Positions 20,437-29,692 of a stretch of 64,000 nucleotides of DNA are shown here, one piece after another. The position numbers were made by a program, and so were the translations under genes. Origin of the DNA: Isochrysis galbana (taxonomy: Eukaryota; Haptophyta; Isochrysidales; Isochrysidaceae); assembly GCA_018136815.1 (NCBI GenBank), contig CM030934.1:7400977-7464976 (forward strand), read 5' to 3'. Every line of letters starts with the position of its first letter. Positions within the stretch are counted from its first letter, which is position 1. The notes under the pieces were generated by a model that saw only the letters and a list, made by a program, of their open reading frames with translations, was not told the origin of the DNA and made no database searches.

Positions 20437-22020
20437 TTAGGTGATGTTACGGATGTCTAGACCTCTCGCCGCCTGCAGGAGGTCTTCCGATGTTCCTAGG
20501 TTGAACTCCTTGTCCACCGTGTAGAGCGGACTTATCAATTTCTTAATGTGTTTGTTACTCGGGGCGTGTAGCCCCATATTCTCTCGTTGTTTTTTCAGCC
20601 TCTGAAAGAACCCGACTTTCGCCGTTACTAATAGGTGGTATCTCGCAAGGATCGCTCTTAAGATCGACCTAACGGACCTGCCGTCCGCGTTGCCATATTG
20701 GATGTTATAAAAGTCAGTTAGGATGTACCTCCACGCCAGGATGCCTAAGTATCCCGAGGAGGGGTGCGGTCTGTCCACTTGATAGCAGAAAAGTCGTTGG
20801 GCTGTTTCGGATCCCGGCCTAAGGCTAATCCCCAGAAGTCCTTCTATGAATTCAAAGATGGGCTCCGTCGCGATACATGAGGCCAGGTGGGTGGAGCTTT
20901 CAGGGGCTATGCCGCAAAAGCGGCATGTTGGATCGTCAGCAAAGCGGTTCGCTGTAGCTAACCTCCTATGTAGGACATGTTTGAAATGCAAATAAGAGTC
21001 TCTAGGCGTCAAAAAGTTATATTTGTATAATTGCGATATTTGTTTCCACTTTCCCGAGAGGACGGGTAGCCTTTTTTCCCATCTTAGTGTGGATTTTTGT
21101 GTTTTGGTTTTCCTCAAAGCGAGGAACGCTTTAGTCAAGTCCCTGACACTTACATCCTCTAGTGTTGTACGCGTGCCGTTTAGCATGTATTCTTGAGGTA
21201 ACGGGTACGCCGTTTCCGCCGGGCCGTCGTACGCACTTCCCCACTTCAGCGGGGTGTATAGTTCGTCGGGCAGTAGTTGCGGGCTAATCCGCTCGTGGAT
21301 GTGGGGCTCTCCCATGACATTGAGCTGGACTTTGTGGTAGTCGCCTCTTCGGCGCAGATAAAAGTTATGGTCTATGTCCACTAGGATCTCGCCTAGATCG
21401 TGTGCGTCCGGATCTTCCTGAGGGACTATCTCTTGCTCTTCTGGAGCCGGGGGCGGAGTCTTCGCTTGTTTTCTAAGAAGGTTCATATAATCGAAAGTGG
21501 TATGTATTAGTCTTGATCTCGTCCACTCAGAAATCTTTTCCCACGATTTAAGAAAGGGGCCTACCGATATGTAATTTCCCCTATGGCGTATCCAACGTTC
21601 TCCGTCCGGCAAGTAAGCCGCGCATTCTTCCATAGTGTAAACGTCCCCCGTATCCGGGTTTATGGTGTTGTGAACAATAACTGTCTGTAGAGACTCCCAT
21701 TTCGACCTATGTGAGTGATGAATAGCCGGAGGCTTGTGGAAAAGATTGTGCCATATCGGGGAGCCCTGAGTGCCTTCTCGTGTGATTTCTCCCCTAAGGA
21801 AGTTGATCCTTCTGAAGTTTTCCAGCGCGTGCTTCCAGAAGGCCGGGAGCGCGTTATTGCCGCGAATGCTAGCCGTGAGGCTCTTCGAGTCGACCTTCGA
21901 AAAGACCGCCGCTCGCCCTAAGGGGGTGCGGCTGAACCATTGATCCAAGACTATCTTCCATTCCGCCATTGACGGGTTAAGATATCGGACTATCCATATC
22001 GCTTGGAGCGCCCTCGTGTC
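20437..22020 (-). mobile_element. Non-LTR retrotransposon (LINE) ORF2 C-terminal region, longest copy
   Basis: The minus-strand frame is open to 22254. Element-like sequence starts at RALQAIWIVRYLNPSMAEW, the helical segment that follows reverse transcriptase in many LINEs. LPAFWKHALENF, WESLQTVIVHN and HLFKHVLHRRLATANRF follow, then the zinc knuckle CRFCGIAPESSTHLASC (C-x2-C-x8-H-x3-C) and LAWRYILTDFYNIQYGN. There is no reverse transcriptase or endonuclease, so the copy is 5'-truncated although about 500 codons lack stops. Residues encoded above 22020 derive from an opposite-strand 3' end and are not part of the protein. Confidence 0.8.
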
Positions 22021-22069
22021 TTCGGCCATGGGAAGTAGTCCGACCCCCAATAGGGGCCCGTCTTCGCTT

Positions 22070-22436
22070 GTGCCTACACATAATACACCAGCAAAACAAC
22101 AACGGACCCAGCGACCAGGGATAACAATAGGCGATATGCCTCCGCGGGAGGAACCCGATGGGGAAGGCCGAAAGGCCCGGCCCCCACACCGGGATGAGAT
22201 AGACCCGAGACAGACGAATACAAATGCAAGAAGCCTGCCCCTCCCCTCCCCCAAGCGCTAGGCCCAAAGTAGTGTACATGGGCCGACCCCCCAAAACCGA
22301 AGAAAAAGGAACGAGGGGGGGAGCGGGCGGGGGTGCAGTGGTAGAGGTATAGGCGATGGCGACGGTAGCGGGAGCGCGGGAGAGAGCGCGTCACTAGTAG
22401 CTTAGCGGGCATCTTCAAGAATGTTTTTTTTTTACC
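22070..22436 (+). mobile_element. LINE 3' end, plus strand, abutting the minus-strand copy
   Basis: The plus strand resembles the reverse complement of 25404-25740 (GGGCCGACCCCCCAAAACCG, an AAAAAGGAACGAGGGGGG block). It ends CACTAGTAGC...CATCTTCAAGAATG plus a T run at 22411-22435, the LINE tail. It meets the 5' end of the minus-strand LINE, giving a head-to-head junction near 22050. Confidence 0.65.
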
Positions 22437-22815
22437 CTCCAGGTGCTCCACATCCCCTTCCCCAACTTCCTGAGGAGAATTGGTGGCCTTCCTGCGAGCC
22501 GCTGAGCGAGCTGCAGAGCCACCCTTCGGCATAGCGCAGCCGGGGGCGGAGCCGGTGCGTGTGGGGCACCGGCGAAGGGGCCGTGCGCGGCCTGCTCTCC
22601 GCTAGGAATGACTCGGAAGACTCGGGGCTTGGGGGTACTCAGGGGGCTGCAGGTCACCAACAGGCGATGCAGTGGATAAAAACACACAAATCAACACTCT
22701 GCACTCAAACATTGACGGTAACAGGCCGGAAACATACGTTAAACGAACCCCCTCTGATGCGCAGAACCAGGAGCGCCCACCAGAAAAAAAGAGGAGAGAG
22801 AGAGAGAACGAGGAC

Positions 22816-22935
22816 TCGAGGGTCAAAACACAATTCGGACTCCGGCTCGGACTACAGAGTAAAATCCAGTGCCCTCGCGAGTCCTGCCTCGGGTCTCGCG
22901 GGGCAGCGCCGAAGGACGCTGAAGGACGCGCTACA
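22816..22935 (-). repeat. Inverted dispersed repeat, partner of 17085-17170
   Basis: Reverse complement of the 17085-17170 block, extending into GAAGGACGCTGAAGGACGCG, which equals the GCGTCCTTCAGCGTCCTTC edge of the minisatellite near 17060. One of the two loci may be a moved copy of the other. Confidence 0.85.
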
Positions 22936-23320
22936 AACACTTGCAGCCCCAAGATCGTTCCACACAGCGGTAAAAAGATCCGTGGACAGAATCATGTGGA
23001 TGAACGCGCGCACCGGACGGAGACTACAATGGGTGAAACACCCTGAAATCCCAATTAACAACAATCTATCTGAGCATTAGTACCACTACTCTCACTAGCC
23101 CGGCACCCGGGCCCCAAGTTGAACCCCACGTGGGCGAAGCTATGGAACAAGCTAGAATGCAACGCATTACATAACGTTTTCAAAGACCACGGAGCGAGCA
23201 CGCCCTATAGCAGCGAAGAGTGCGCGCAATACCCCAGAAACAACGATACGTATATACAATTTCAGGGAGAATATATCCCGCCAAGAGGCAAATTCTTGGA
23301 AACATGTGATACGCTAGTTC
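22920..23320 (+). mobile_element. LINE C-terminal fragment
   Basis: The frame reads LQTLAAPRSFHTAVKRSVDR, as in the minus-strand piece at 35160-35460. After a stop-rich stretch it reads WAKLWNKLECNALHNVFKD, TPYSSEECAQYPRNN and GEYIPPRGKFLETCDTL, matching 9180-9444/10345-10500. It is degenerate. Confidence 0.7.
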
Positions 23321-23954
23321 TCGCAGGCTCGCACATGGGCGCAGGCCAGGCAGGGAGAAGGGGGCGGCGGGGCATCGGGCGATCGGGCGATGGCTCACCT
23401 TGGCGCATGGCCATGCGCCGTGGGGGGTCTTTATCGTTGAGGGTCTCAAGAGGACCCCTTTTTAGCATGATAAACAGTCATGTTTATGTGAGTAAATAAG
23501 ACGCACATTCTTTTTTTGAAATTTCGGCGGGGGAACGTGACCATACGGATTTTTACACTGTAGAGAGGGGATTATACTTGTAGAAAGGGGATTATACTCT
23601 TAGACAGGGGGCACCGCCCACCCAAACTTGGAGCCCACTTCTGGAGAGGGCCCAAACTTCTGACGCACTAGAGAAGGCCATCCAAACTTCGAGAAAAACT
23701 TCTAGAAGTATTGACCTGAGCCTAGCCAGCGAGGCGTCCGGGTAAGGACGATCGCCGGCAGCGAAAAAGCAAAATCAGTCGTCCTTGCCGCCGCCTTCTG
23801 TGAACGCTCGTTACTATTAAACGACACATTTGAAACCTTGAAAAATACGCAATTCTTGAGGTTTTCCTCAAACTTCGAATTGTGAATGTTGAAGGTATCC
23901 TTCATTATTTGCGTCAAGATATTCGATATTCGTTTTCTGTCAGAGTTTTATTCT
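23321..23954. other. Intergenic with short direct repeats
   Basis: GGGGATTATACT occurs twice at about 23566 and 23589 with related flanks. No coding sequence is supported. Confidence 0.5.
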
Positions 23955-24115
23955 TGTTGTCCTGGTTTAATCCTAGTGCTGAGGGACCGTGCCTCATCGG
24001 CAACGGAGCCCCTACCCCGCGATGTGGGTGTGCGCGGTTGGTGCATGGCTCGTCCGGTGTATGTGGCTAGGGATGCTAGCCAACAAGACCTCTTACAAGA
24101 CAACAATTGTTAACG
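23955..24115 (+). repeat. Promoter-proximal repeat R1, copy 3 (longest)
   Basis: Full order seen: TTGTTGTCCTGGTTTAATCC, AGTGCTGAGGGACCG, CATCGGCAACGGAGCCCCTA, GTGTGCGCGGTTGGTGCATG, then GGGATGCTAGCCAACAAGA. It ends about 100 bp before the ATG at 24217. A CTAGTACTAATAGTA palindrome-like stretch lies between. Confidence 0.85.
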
Positions 24116-24216
24116 TTTTCGCTCTCCACTGACACTCCCTCTACTAAGAAGTACTACTAGTACTAATAGTATAAGGATGCTCCCACTCGTCGAGCAGCTG
24201 CCCGACAGACAGGCCG

Positions 24217-24942
24217 ATGCGCCCGCCCCCGATGGTGCTGCGACAGCTCCGCGCGGCGGCGCAAGAAAAGGCGCCCGCGACCAACGGGGGACGCCGGGCC
24301 CTCATTCAGCAACTCCCCATCTTACTCGCCGCTGCTCTCTCGGCTCCTGCACAGCAGGTGCTTGCTCGGCCGGAAGGGGTGAATAAGCCAGAGCTTCTCC
24401 CGCCTGGACCTGTCACCAACGTCATTGATCTCAAGAAGTATCTTACGAGCGGTGAGCGGACCAAGATGGATGCTCAGCTCACAAAGCTCGAGAAGGATAC
24501 CGGCTATAAGGTTCGCGTGCTGTGTCAGCAGTACCCAGATACTCCAGGGCTGGCCATCAAAGACTACTGGGGACTTGACGACAACAGCATCGTTCTGATT
24601 GCAGACAAGGGCACTAAGGGTACGTCCAACATGCTCAACTTCAATGTCGCCGACGGCGTCAAATTGCAGCTTCCAAATACCTTCTGGTCTCGTCTTCAAT
24701 CTGCCTTTGGAAACACGTTCTTCATCAAGGAGAATGGAGAAGACATTTCCATCCGCAGAGCAATTGACACCATCGATTATTGTCTTCGCGAAGAATACGG
24801 ATGTGCTGATGTTCCGCTGCAATTCAAGGATCCGTCTAGGGCGATGTATGGTGACCCGACCGATCCTTTCAAAGGTTCAAACCCATTCTCCAGCATCACG
24901 AACGGAATCAGTTCGGGGGCAGAAAAGATTTTTGGATCATAA
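24217..24942 (+). CDS. TPM-domain (TLP18.3/Psb32-like) thylakoid lumen protein
   Basis: 241 residues from ATG 24217 (MRPPPMVLRQ; Met6 is an alternative). Residues 26-48 (GRRALIQQLPILLAAALSAP) are a twin-arginine plus hydrophobic segment with Ala-x-Ala style processing, typical of lumen targeting by Tat. The mature part has the TPM fold: VTNVIDLKKYLTSGERTKMD, TGYKVRVLCQQYPDTPG and DDNSIVLIADKGTKG. A second Cys pair (YCLREEYGC) follows. In plants and algae such proteins help photosystem II repair. No N-terminal ER signal is visible, although a secondary plastid would need one, so an unseen upstream exon or another start is possible. Confidence 0.82.
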   Translation: MRPPPMVLRQLRAAAQEKAPATNGGRRALIQQLPILLAAALSAPAQQVLARPEGVNKPELLPPGPVTNVIDLKKYLTSGERTKMDAQLTKLEKDTGYKVRVLCQQYPDTPGLAIKDYWGLDDNSIVLIADKGTKGTSNMLNFNVADGVKLQLPNTFWSRLQSAFGNTFFIKENGEDISIRRAIDTIDYCLREEYGCADVPLQFKDPSRAMYGDPTDPFKGSNPFSSITNGISSGAEKIFGS

Positions 24943-25234
24943 CCTCTCGCTTTGTTGCCTGGTAACAATGACAGCAGTTTGCATCTTGTGGAGACACAAG
25001 GTGTCTACGGTGACGAAGCTCGGGGATAAGGAGATCCTTGCTATCAATCTGCCGCGGACCGCCGATGCACGCTATCCGAAGTGTCAGGTGCTGAATCCAC
25101 ACCATTACGGTAGGATATCAATAAAGGTGTATTAATTGATGGACATTTGGGTGGTGGCGGAGAGAGAGCGCAACATTCATTTCGTCCGACGAAATGGCCT
25201 CAGCATCGGAAAAGAGCAAAAATCGAGTAATAGA

Positions 25235-25400
25235 TAATCAAAAAAACTTCATAATATTCTCACCGCGCACGCGCACGCGAGTCTGGACCCACTACTTTCA
25301 CGAAATAAGCGTTCCACACCCCCACTCCCACTCCTCACTCCTCCGGCCCGTTCCCCCCGCCATCAGCCACCAGGCGACTCCCGATTCCCCCCATACACCA
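25235..25400 (-). repeat. SINE-like repeat end plus shared C-rich block
   Basis: 25240-25270 holds AAAAAACTTCATAATATTCT and CACCGCGCACGCG, the reverse complement of the SINE-like 3' end. 25335-25400 (CCCCCCGCCATCAG, CACCACTACTA) recurs at 50200-50260. Confidence 0.5.
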
Positions 25401-25403
25401 CTA

Positions 25404-26748
25404 CTAAAAAAATATTCTTGAAGGTGCCTACTACTTTGCTATCCCCCGTCCCTCGCGATGGGGACTTCCCTTGACATCGCCCTTGCCCCACCCTCACTCC
25501 CCTTTCGCCCCCCCCCTCGGTCCTTTTTGTTCGGTTTTGGGGGGTCGACCCATGTGCGCTACTTTGGGTCTGGCGTCGGGGGAGGGGGGGGGCGGGCCTT
25601 TCGGCTCGCAGTTGCTGTGAGGCGCTTTGGGTCGCGTCTCTTTGTGGGGGCCCAGCCTTGCGGCTTCCCCCTATGGGTGGGTCGTTTGGGAGTCTCTCCT
25701 CCCTTGTAGCCAGGGCGCTATCCATGGTCGCTCGCGTGTTCGTTGTTTTCTTGTATGAGGATGTGTTCGATCTCTAGTTTCTGTGTTATTGTTTTTAGGG
25801 TGTGGCTTGGTGCTAGTGTATCGTTGTCTATTACGTCGAAGAGATGGCGGAAGTCGTTGGTGTCTATTCGTTTTTTTGGTTGTCGGCCCATGTCTGCCTG
25901 GGCTCTTCTGGCCGCGTCCGTGGAGTTGCCGAAGTGCGCTGCTTTCACTAGGGTGGTGTATCTCGTCAGCATTCTTTTCTTGATTTGTTTGCTATCAAAT
26001 GCTATGTTGTCGAAGTGTATTCTGTAATAGTCCGTTAGAATATATCTCCATGCTAGGATGTATAGTATTTCTCTAGAGTGTGGCGAGTGCGTGTTAGGGA
26101 GTATGAACAGTCTATATCTACGGCTTAGTCGGTAGAAGTCGAAACGTGTTGGGTTGGGTGGTAATCTGTCAGCTCGTGTATCATGTCGAAAATGTCATCC
26201 AGGGCCGGGCATGTCCCTAGGTGCGTAGAGGATTCGTGTGATAGTTTGCAGAGTCGGCATGTCGGGTCTCTTCCGGGGAATCTGTTGTGCGTTCCAATCC
26301 GTCCGTCGATGCGTGATGTGCTGGAAGTGTATGTAGGTATGAGTCTCTCGCTGTCATCATCGGGGAGGTGTATATGCGTGCCAGATGCTTCCATGTGTTC
26401 GTGTTGACCGGGAGTCTATCTTTCCATCTTTGAGGTCCGCTTTGGGCTCGGGTTCTGGCGTTGAGTTTCTGAAGGGGTGAAGCCTCCTCCCTTGTGGTCG
26501 TTGATTAGTGCGTGAACGCAGTCGGCCGTCACGAGGATTTCCCAAGGCCCCGAGGCGCTTTTCGAGATGTAGTCCGGTTCGAGATCCACGCCTTCCAAGC
26601 GGTTGAGGTGTGCCACTATGGCGCTGAGGGCCGCCTCGTCTTTGACCTTGATGTCCCGTTCCGTCGGCGTGAATGTGATGGTGATTTGCGACATAGGGTC
26701 GAAGTCGAGAGGCTCCATCTCTTGTTCGATGTCTTGGATGTCCGTCAT
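25404..26748 (-). mobile_element. LINE copy with internal deletion (ORF1 start joined to ORF2 end)
   Basis: Minus strand. 26748-26416 encodes MTDIQDIEQEMEPLDFDPMS, then AIVAHLNRLEGVDLEPDY and SGPWEILVTADC. This resembles IVELLLELEGVDPEPDFW and KGPWHIGVNEDC at 39050-39200, so it is likely ORF1. 26394-26125 encodes RFPGRDPTCRLC, then KLSHESSTHLGTC (the ORF2 zinc knuckle). 25972-25718 encodes TTLVKAAHFGN and GRQPKKRIDTNDF. The 3' UTR runs to the tail at 25440-25405. Stops and frameshifts interrupt it, and the middle of the element is missing. Confidence 0.75.
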
Positions 26749-27094
26749 CTGAAGGCCGGTGGTGGTGGAGTGGAGGTTAGGCAGGAGTTTGTGGCTCTCA
26801 GAGGCATGGGATGGGCCCCATGCCCTTTTCGCGTGGTTTGACGCGGGTGCGTCGAGGTTGTGCTGAAGTCGCGTTCCGTCAAAAGAGGACCAGGTGGTTT
26901 TTCAACATATCTGTTTTCTTTTTAGTTATTAACAACAGTGGTACAAAACAAAGCTAATCACGCTTCCCCCGGCCACGGCGGCGCGCAGCGAACTCGCGAA
27001 TGCATGCGCCGCGCTTGCGGGCCGCCTCGCGGTCGCCGAGCAGGAGGCGGCCGAGGCGGCGACGATGGCGGTGGCGGCGGATGAGCCGGTGTCC

Positions 27095-27748
27095 CTAGGG
27101 GCACGCGCGGTGGGTCTTGGCCGGGACGCTTGGCGACCTCGCGCGCGGACGCTTCTTCTTCTTCTTCATCTGCGACTCGAGCCGCTTGATGGTCGCCTTG
27201 AGCTCCTTCAGAGTGCGGAGAGTGTCCTCCTCCGACTCCTCCGCCGCGGACTCACTCATCGTCGAACAAGGCGTGGCCGCCACATCTACCGCTTCGTCGG
27301 TCAGATCCATGTACATCGAGTCCTTGGAAACACCAGCCGCGTCATCGCTCAAGTCCACCGCTGAGGAGTCAACGACGGCCTCCTCCTCAACTTGCTCTTT
27401 CGCCCCATCGGGCGCCTTGGCCACGTCCCAAAAGTCAAACATGTCATCGTCTTCCTCCTTGTCGTCAAGGATGGGCTCCAGCATAGCGTCCGCTTGAGCA
27501 TCGGACGCGGAGTTCTCGGTCGCGGGCTCGGCTACGGTCTTCGCGCACTCCTCCTCCTCGAGCTCAATGACCTCTTCCTCCTCCAGCTGCGTGGCCACCT
27601 CCAAACCCTCTTGGGCCGGTGCGTCGGACGTCTTCTCCTCCGCCTCACCTTCCTCCTCCTTCTCTTCGTTCGCCCCGGTAGGAGCCGGCGCCTCGGCGGT
27701 ATCGGCCTCCTCCTTCTCCTCCTCCTCGAGCTGCGTCCAAAGCCCCAT
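27095..27748 (-). CDS. Acidic, Lys-tailed hypothetical protein
   Basis: 217 codons, uninterrupted. Glu/Asp-rich throughout with repeated QLEEEE, followed by a leucine/lysine helix (TLKELKATIKRLESQMKK) and a basic end KKKKRPRARSPS that could be a nuclear signal. No known domain. It lies directly upstream of the LINE copy on the same strand and could be host or element-derived. The composition is typical of chromatin or nucleolar proteins, but the function is unknown. Confidence 0.45.
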   Translation of the reverse strand: MGLWTQLEEEEKEEADTAEAPAPTGANEEKEEEGEAEEKTSDAPAQEGLEVATQLEEEEVIELEEEECAKTVAEPATENSASDAQADAMLEPILDDKEEDDDMFDFWDVAKAPDGAKEQVEEEAVVDSSAVDLSDDAAGVSKDSMYMDLTDEAVDVAATPCSTMSESAAEESEEDTLRTLKELKATIKRLESQMKKKKKRPRARSPSVPAKTHRACP

Positions 27749-28544
27749 TCCCTTTATTTATTTCCGCATTCCCCCTCAGTCCTTTTATTTCGGTTTCGGG
27801 GGGATCGGCCCATATGAAAGGGTGCAACCTCAGGTTTGGTGGTTTGGTTGTTTTTTCAGAAACTACCCCCGTATAGATGGTATAAGTTCGACCCCCTCAA
27901 TAAAGTACAAAAGTACAGGATCACCATAAACTTTCAAGGATGGGGCGGCCAATCGCGCCTCTTATTTACATCTGCTCCTTTCTCAGCAAGAATTGTGATG
28001 AACGCCGCAAGCTGAAGTGGAGAAAAGCCTCGCGCGTTTTTCCGTTAATATTTCCGTGTCCCGCCAACTGTCTGCCTGGCGACCAGGGAAGGGGGGGGGG
28101 TCAGCTCGAGGGCAGGCCCACGCAGGGCGTGGGAGTGCGAATCACGGCCCGCGCCCACTAGGGGCCTGGGCCAATGTGATGATTGCCCAGCCCTTGCCAG
28201 AGGGCAGGGGCTGTGGTTGATTGTACGGTCCCACCCCGGGGGGTGTCCGCGGTGGAGAGAGGGGGGCGCGAGGCCCCCATTGACCCCTACTTATAAAAGT
28301 AGGTTGCGATACTCTACTCTAAGAGTAGGTGGTGTCTGATAGTGCACAAGTGTGACTTACCGGCTGCCATGCGCTTGCATGCGCGCGCCGCTGTCACGCG
28401 TGCACGCTGCAAGTCACTCTGGAGGCTCTAGCAGCGTATCCCCAGACGGGTGAACGCTGGTGGCGTCTCCGATCTAGGTCTAGCGCCACAGCGTGCGTGT
28501 GCGCTACTGTCACGCGTGCGGCAGCACCGCACGCGCCCGGCGCC
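27749..28544. other. Intergenic with LINE 3'-UTR remnant and hairpins
   Basis: 27770-27830 (TTTTATTTCGGTTTCGGGGG, then ATCGGCCCATATG) resembles the LINE 3' UTR block at 25520-25555. 28290-28325 contains two short inverted repeats, CTACTTATAAAAGTAG and CTACTCTAAGAGTAG. No gene is seen. Confidence 0.5.
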
Positions 28545-29506
28545 TCACGAGTTTGCGAGCGCCGCATCGACCGCGTTGAGCTTCGCAACTTGTACGCAGC
28601 CCGCGATCGTCTCCGTTGCGATCCGCACATCCTCCTTGATGCACAACGCGTTCACGCTCTCGCCTCGTCTCCCTAAAACTCGAGTCGGAGCGTACGAGAA
28701 AACGAGATTGAAGCCGGAATTCCCCTCCTGGCCATAGAGCCATAGCTCTTCCTCTTGCTCCGGAAAAATTACAAACCTGACCGTAACTGGAGACATGTAA
28801 GCCATTGAGAGAAGAACGTTCAGATTTGTGCGCGTGCATAGACAAGAGGGGATATGCGATCCCCTCATCATCATATGGTTGTGGCTGTGGCCGTACACAA
28901 AAGGCAGGGATCATGCTGCTACCATCATCACATAGCTGTAGTTGTCGGCAACAATTCTTCAGAAAAGTTCAGCCATGTGATCCCCGAAGGGTTTCCTGCA
29001 TCACGTTTGCACATGGCTTTTGTACTGATGCGTGATTTGATGAGGCTATTCCTCCCAATGACGTGCTCATGGAAGCGTATGAGAAGAGCGTCCGCTTCCT
29101 GCTGGATCACACACACCGAACGAAGGTCTGGGCGGTGGGCTTGCCCAATAGGTTCGCGCCCGTGCGACTTCTTCAGCATTTTGACTACTTCTGAATAATC
29201 ATGCACACGCCCTGCTGGTGTGCGCAACACAAGTTGCGGCGACAGGCTCATGTTGCGGAGGAACGACGAAAATTCTGTCGGTGGTTTGACACCAGTAAAC
29301 CATTTCGTGAGCTCCTCATGGTATGCGATGAGGGACGCAGTGCACAGACGGAGAACATCTCGCAGCGTTTTGTGGCTGTCGTGCTGACGTTGCCTCGTCT
29401 CCTCAGGACAGAATAGACCGAAGGCGTCAGGTGCCAAGTTGAGCCCTTCTTTGCTGCTTGCGACGGCCCCGAACACCATCGCAAGAGCAAGAGAGCGCGC
29501 CCCCAT
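28545..29506 (-). CDS. Secreted protein, weakly NTF2-like (2 exons)
   Basis: Exons 29506-28932 and 28776-28545 join in phase 2 (GTGATG...GTCAG, 155-nt intron) to 268 residues. MGARSLALAMVFGAVASS is a signal peptide. A central region (SLIAYHEELTKWFTGVKPPT, the HGREP turn, DALLIRFHEHVIGRN, a strand ending SGITWLNFSEEL) loosely follows the NTF2/SnoaL-like pattern of a His-x-x-x-x-x-W-F-x-G start and a W-L-x-x-x-E-x end. That resemblance is weak and no function is claimed. The exon 2 segment (FVIFPEQEEELWLYGQEGNS) is unrecognised. It is divergent from the AAA+ gene at 29693, with 186 bp between starts and possibly a shared promoter. Confidence 0.65.
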
Positions 29507-29692
29507 CAAAGACCAGCCTCGGCCGCTCTCCCACACCCACTGCCCGGTCGCCACCGTCTGCCGCGCCGCTTCTCCTCGCGGGGCTCCTTTTGGTTCTGTT
29601 TTGTTTGGCGGCGGGAAGCTTGTTCGACTCTCATCTACAAACAGTAAGCAGGGGCCTGTTAGAAAATAAAACTACTCCGGTTCCCGTCGTGG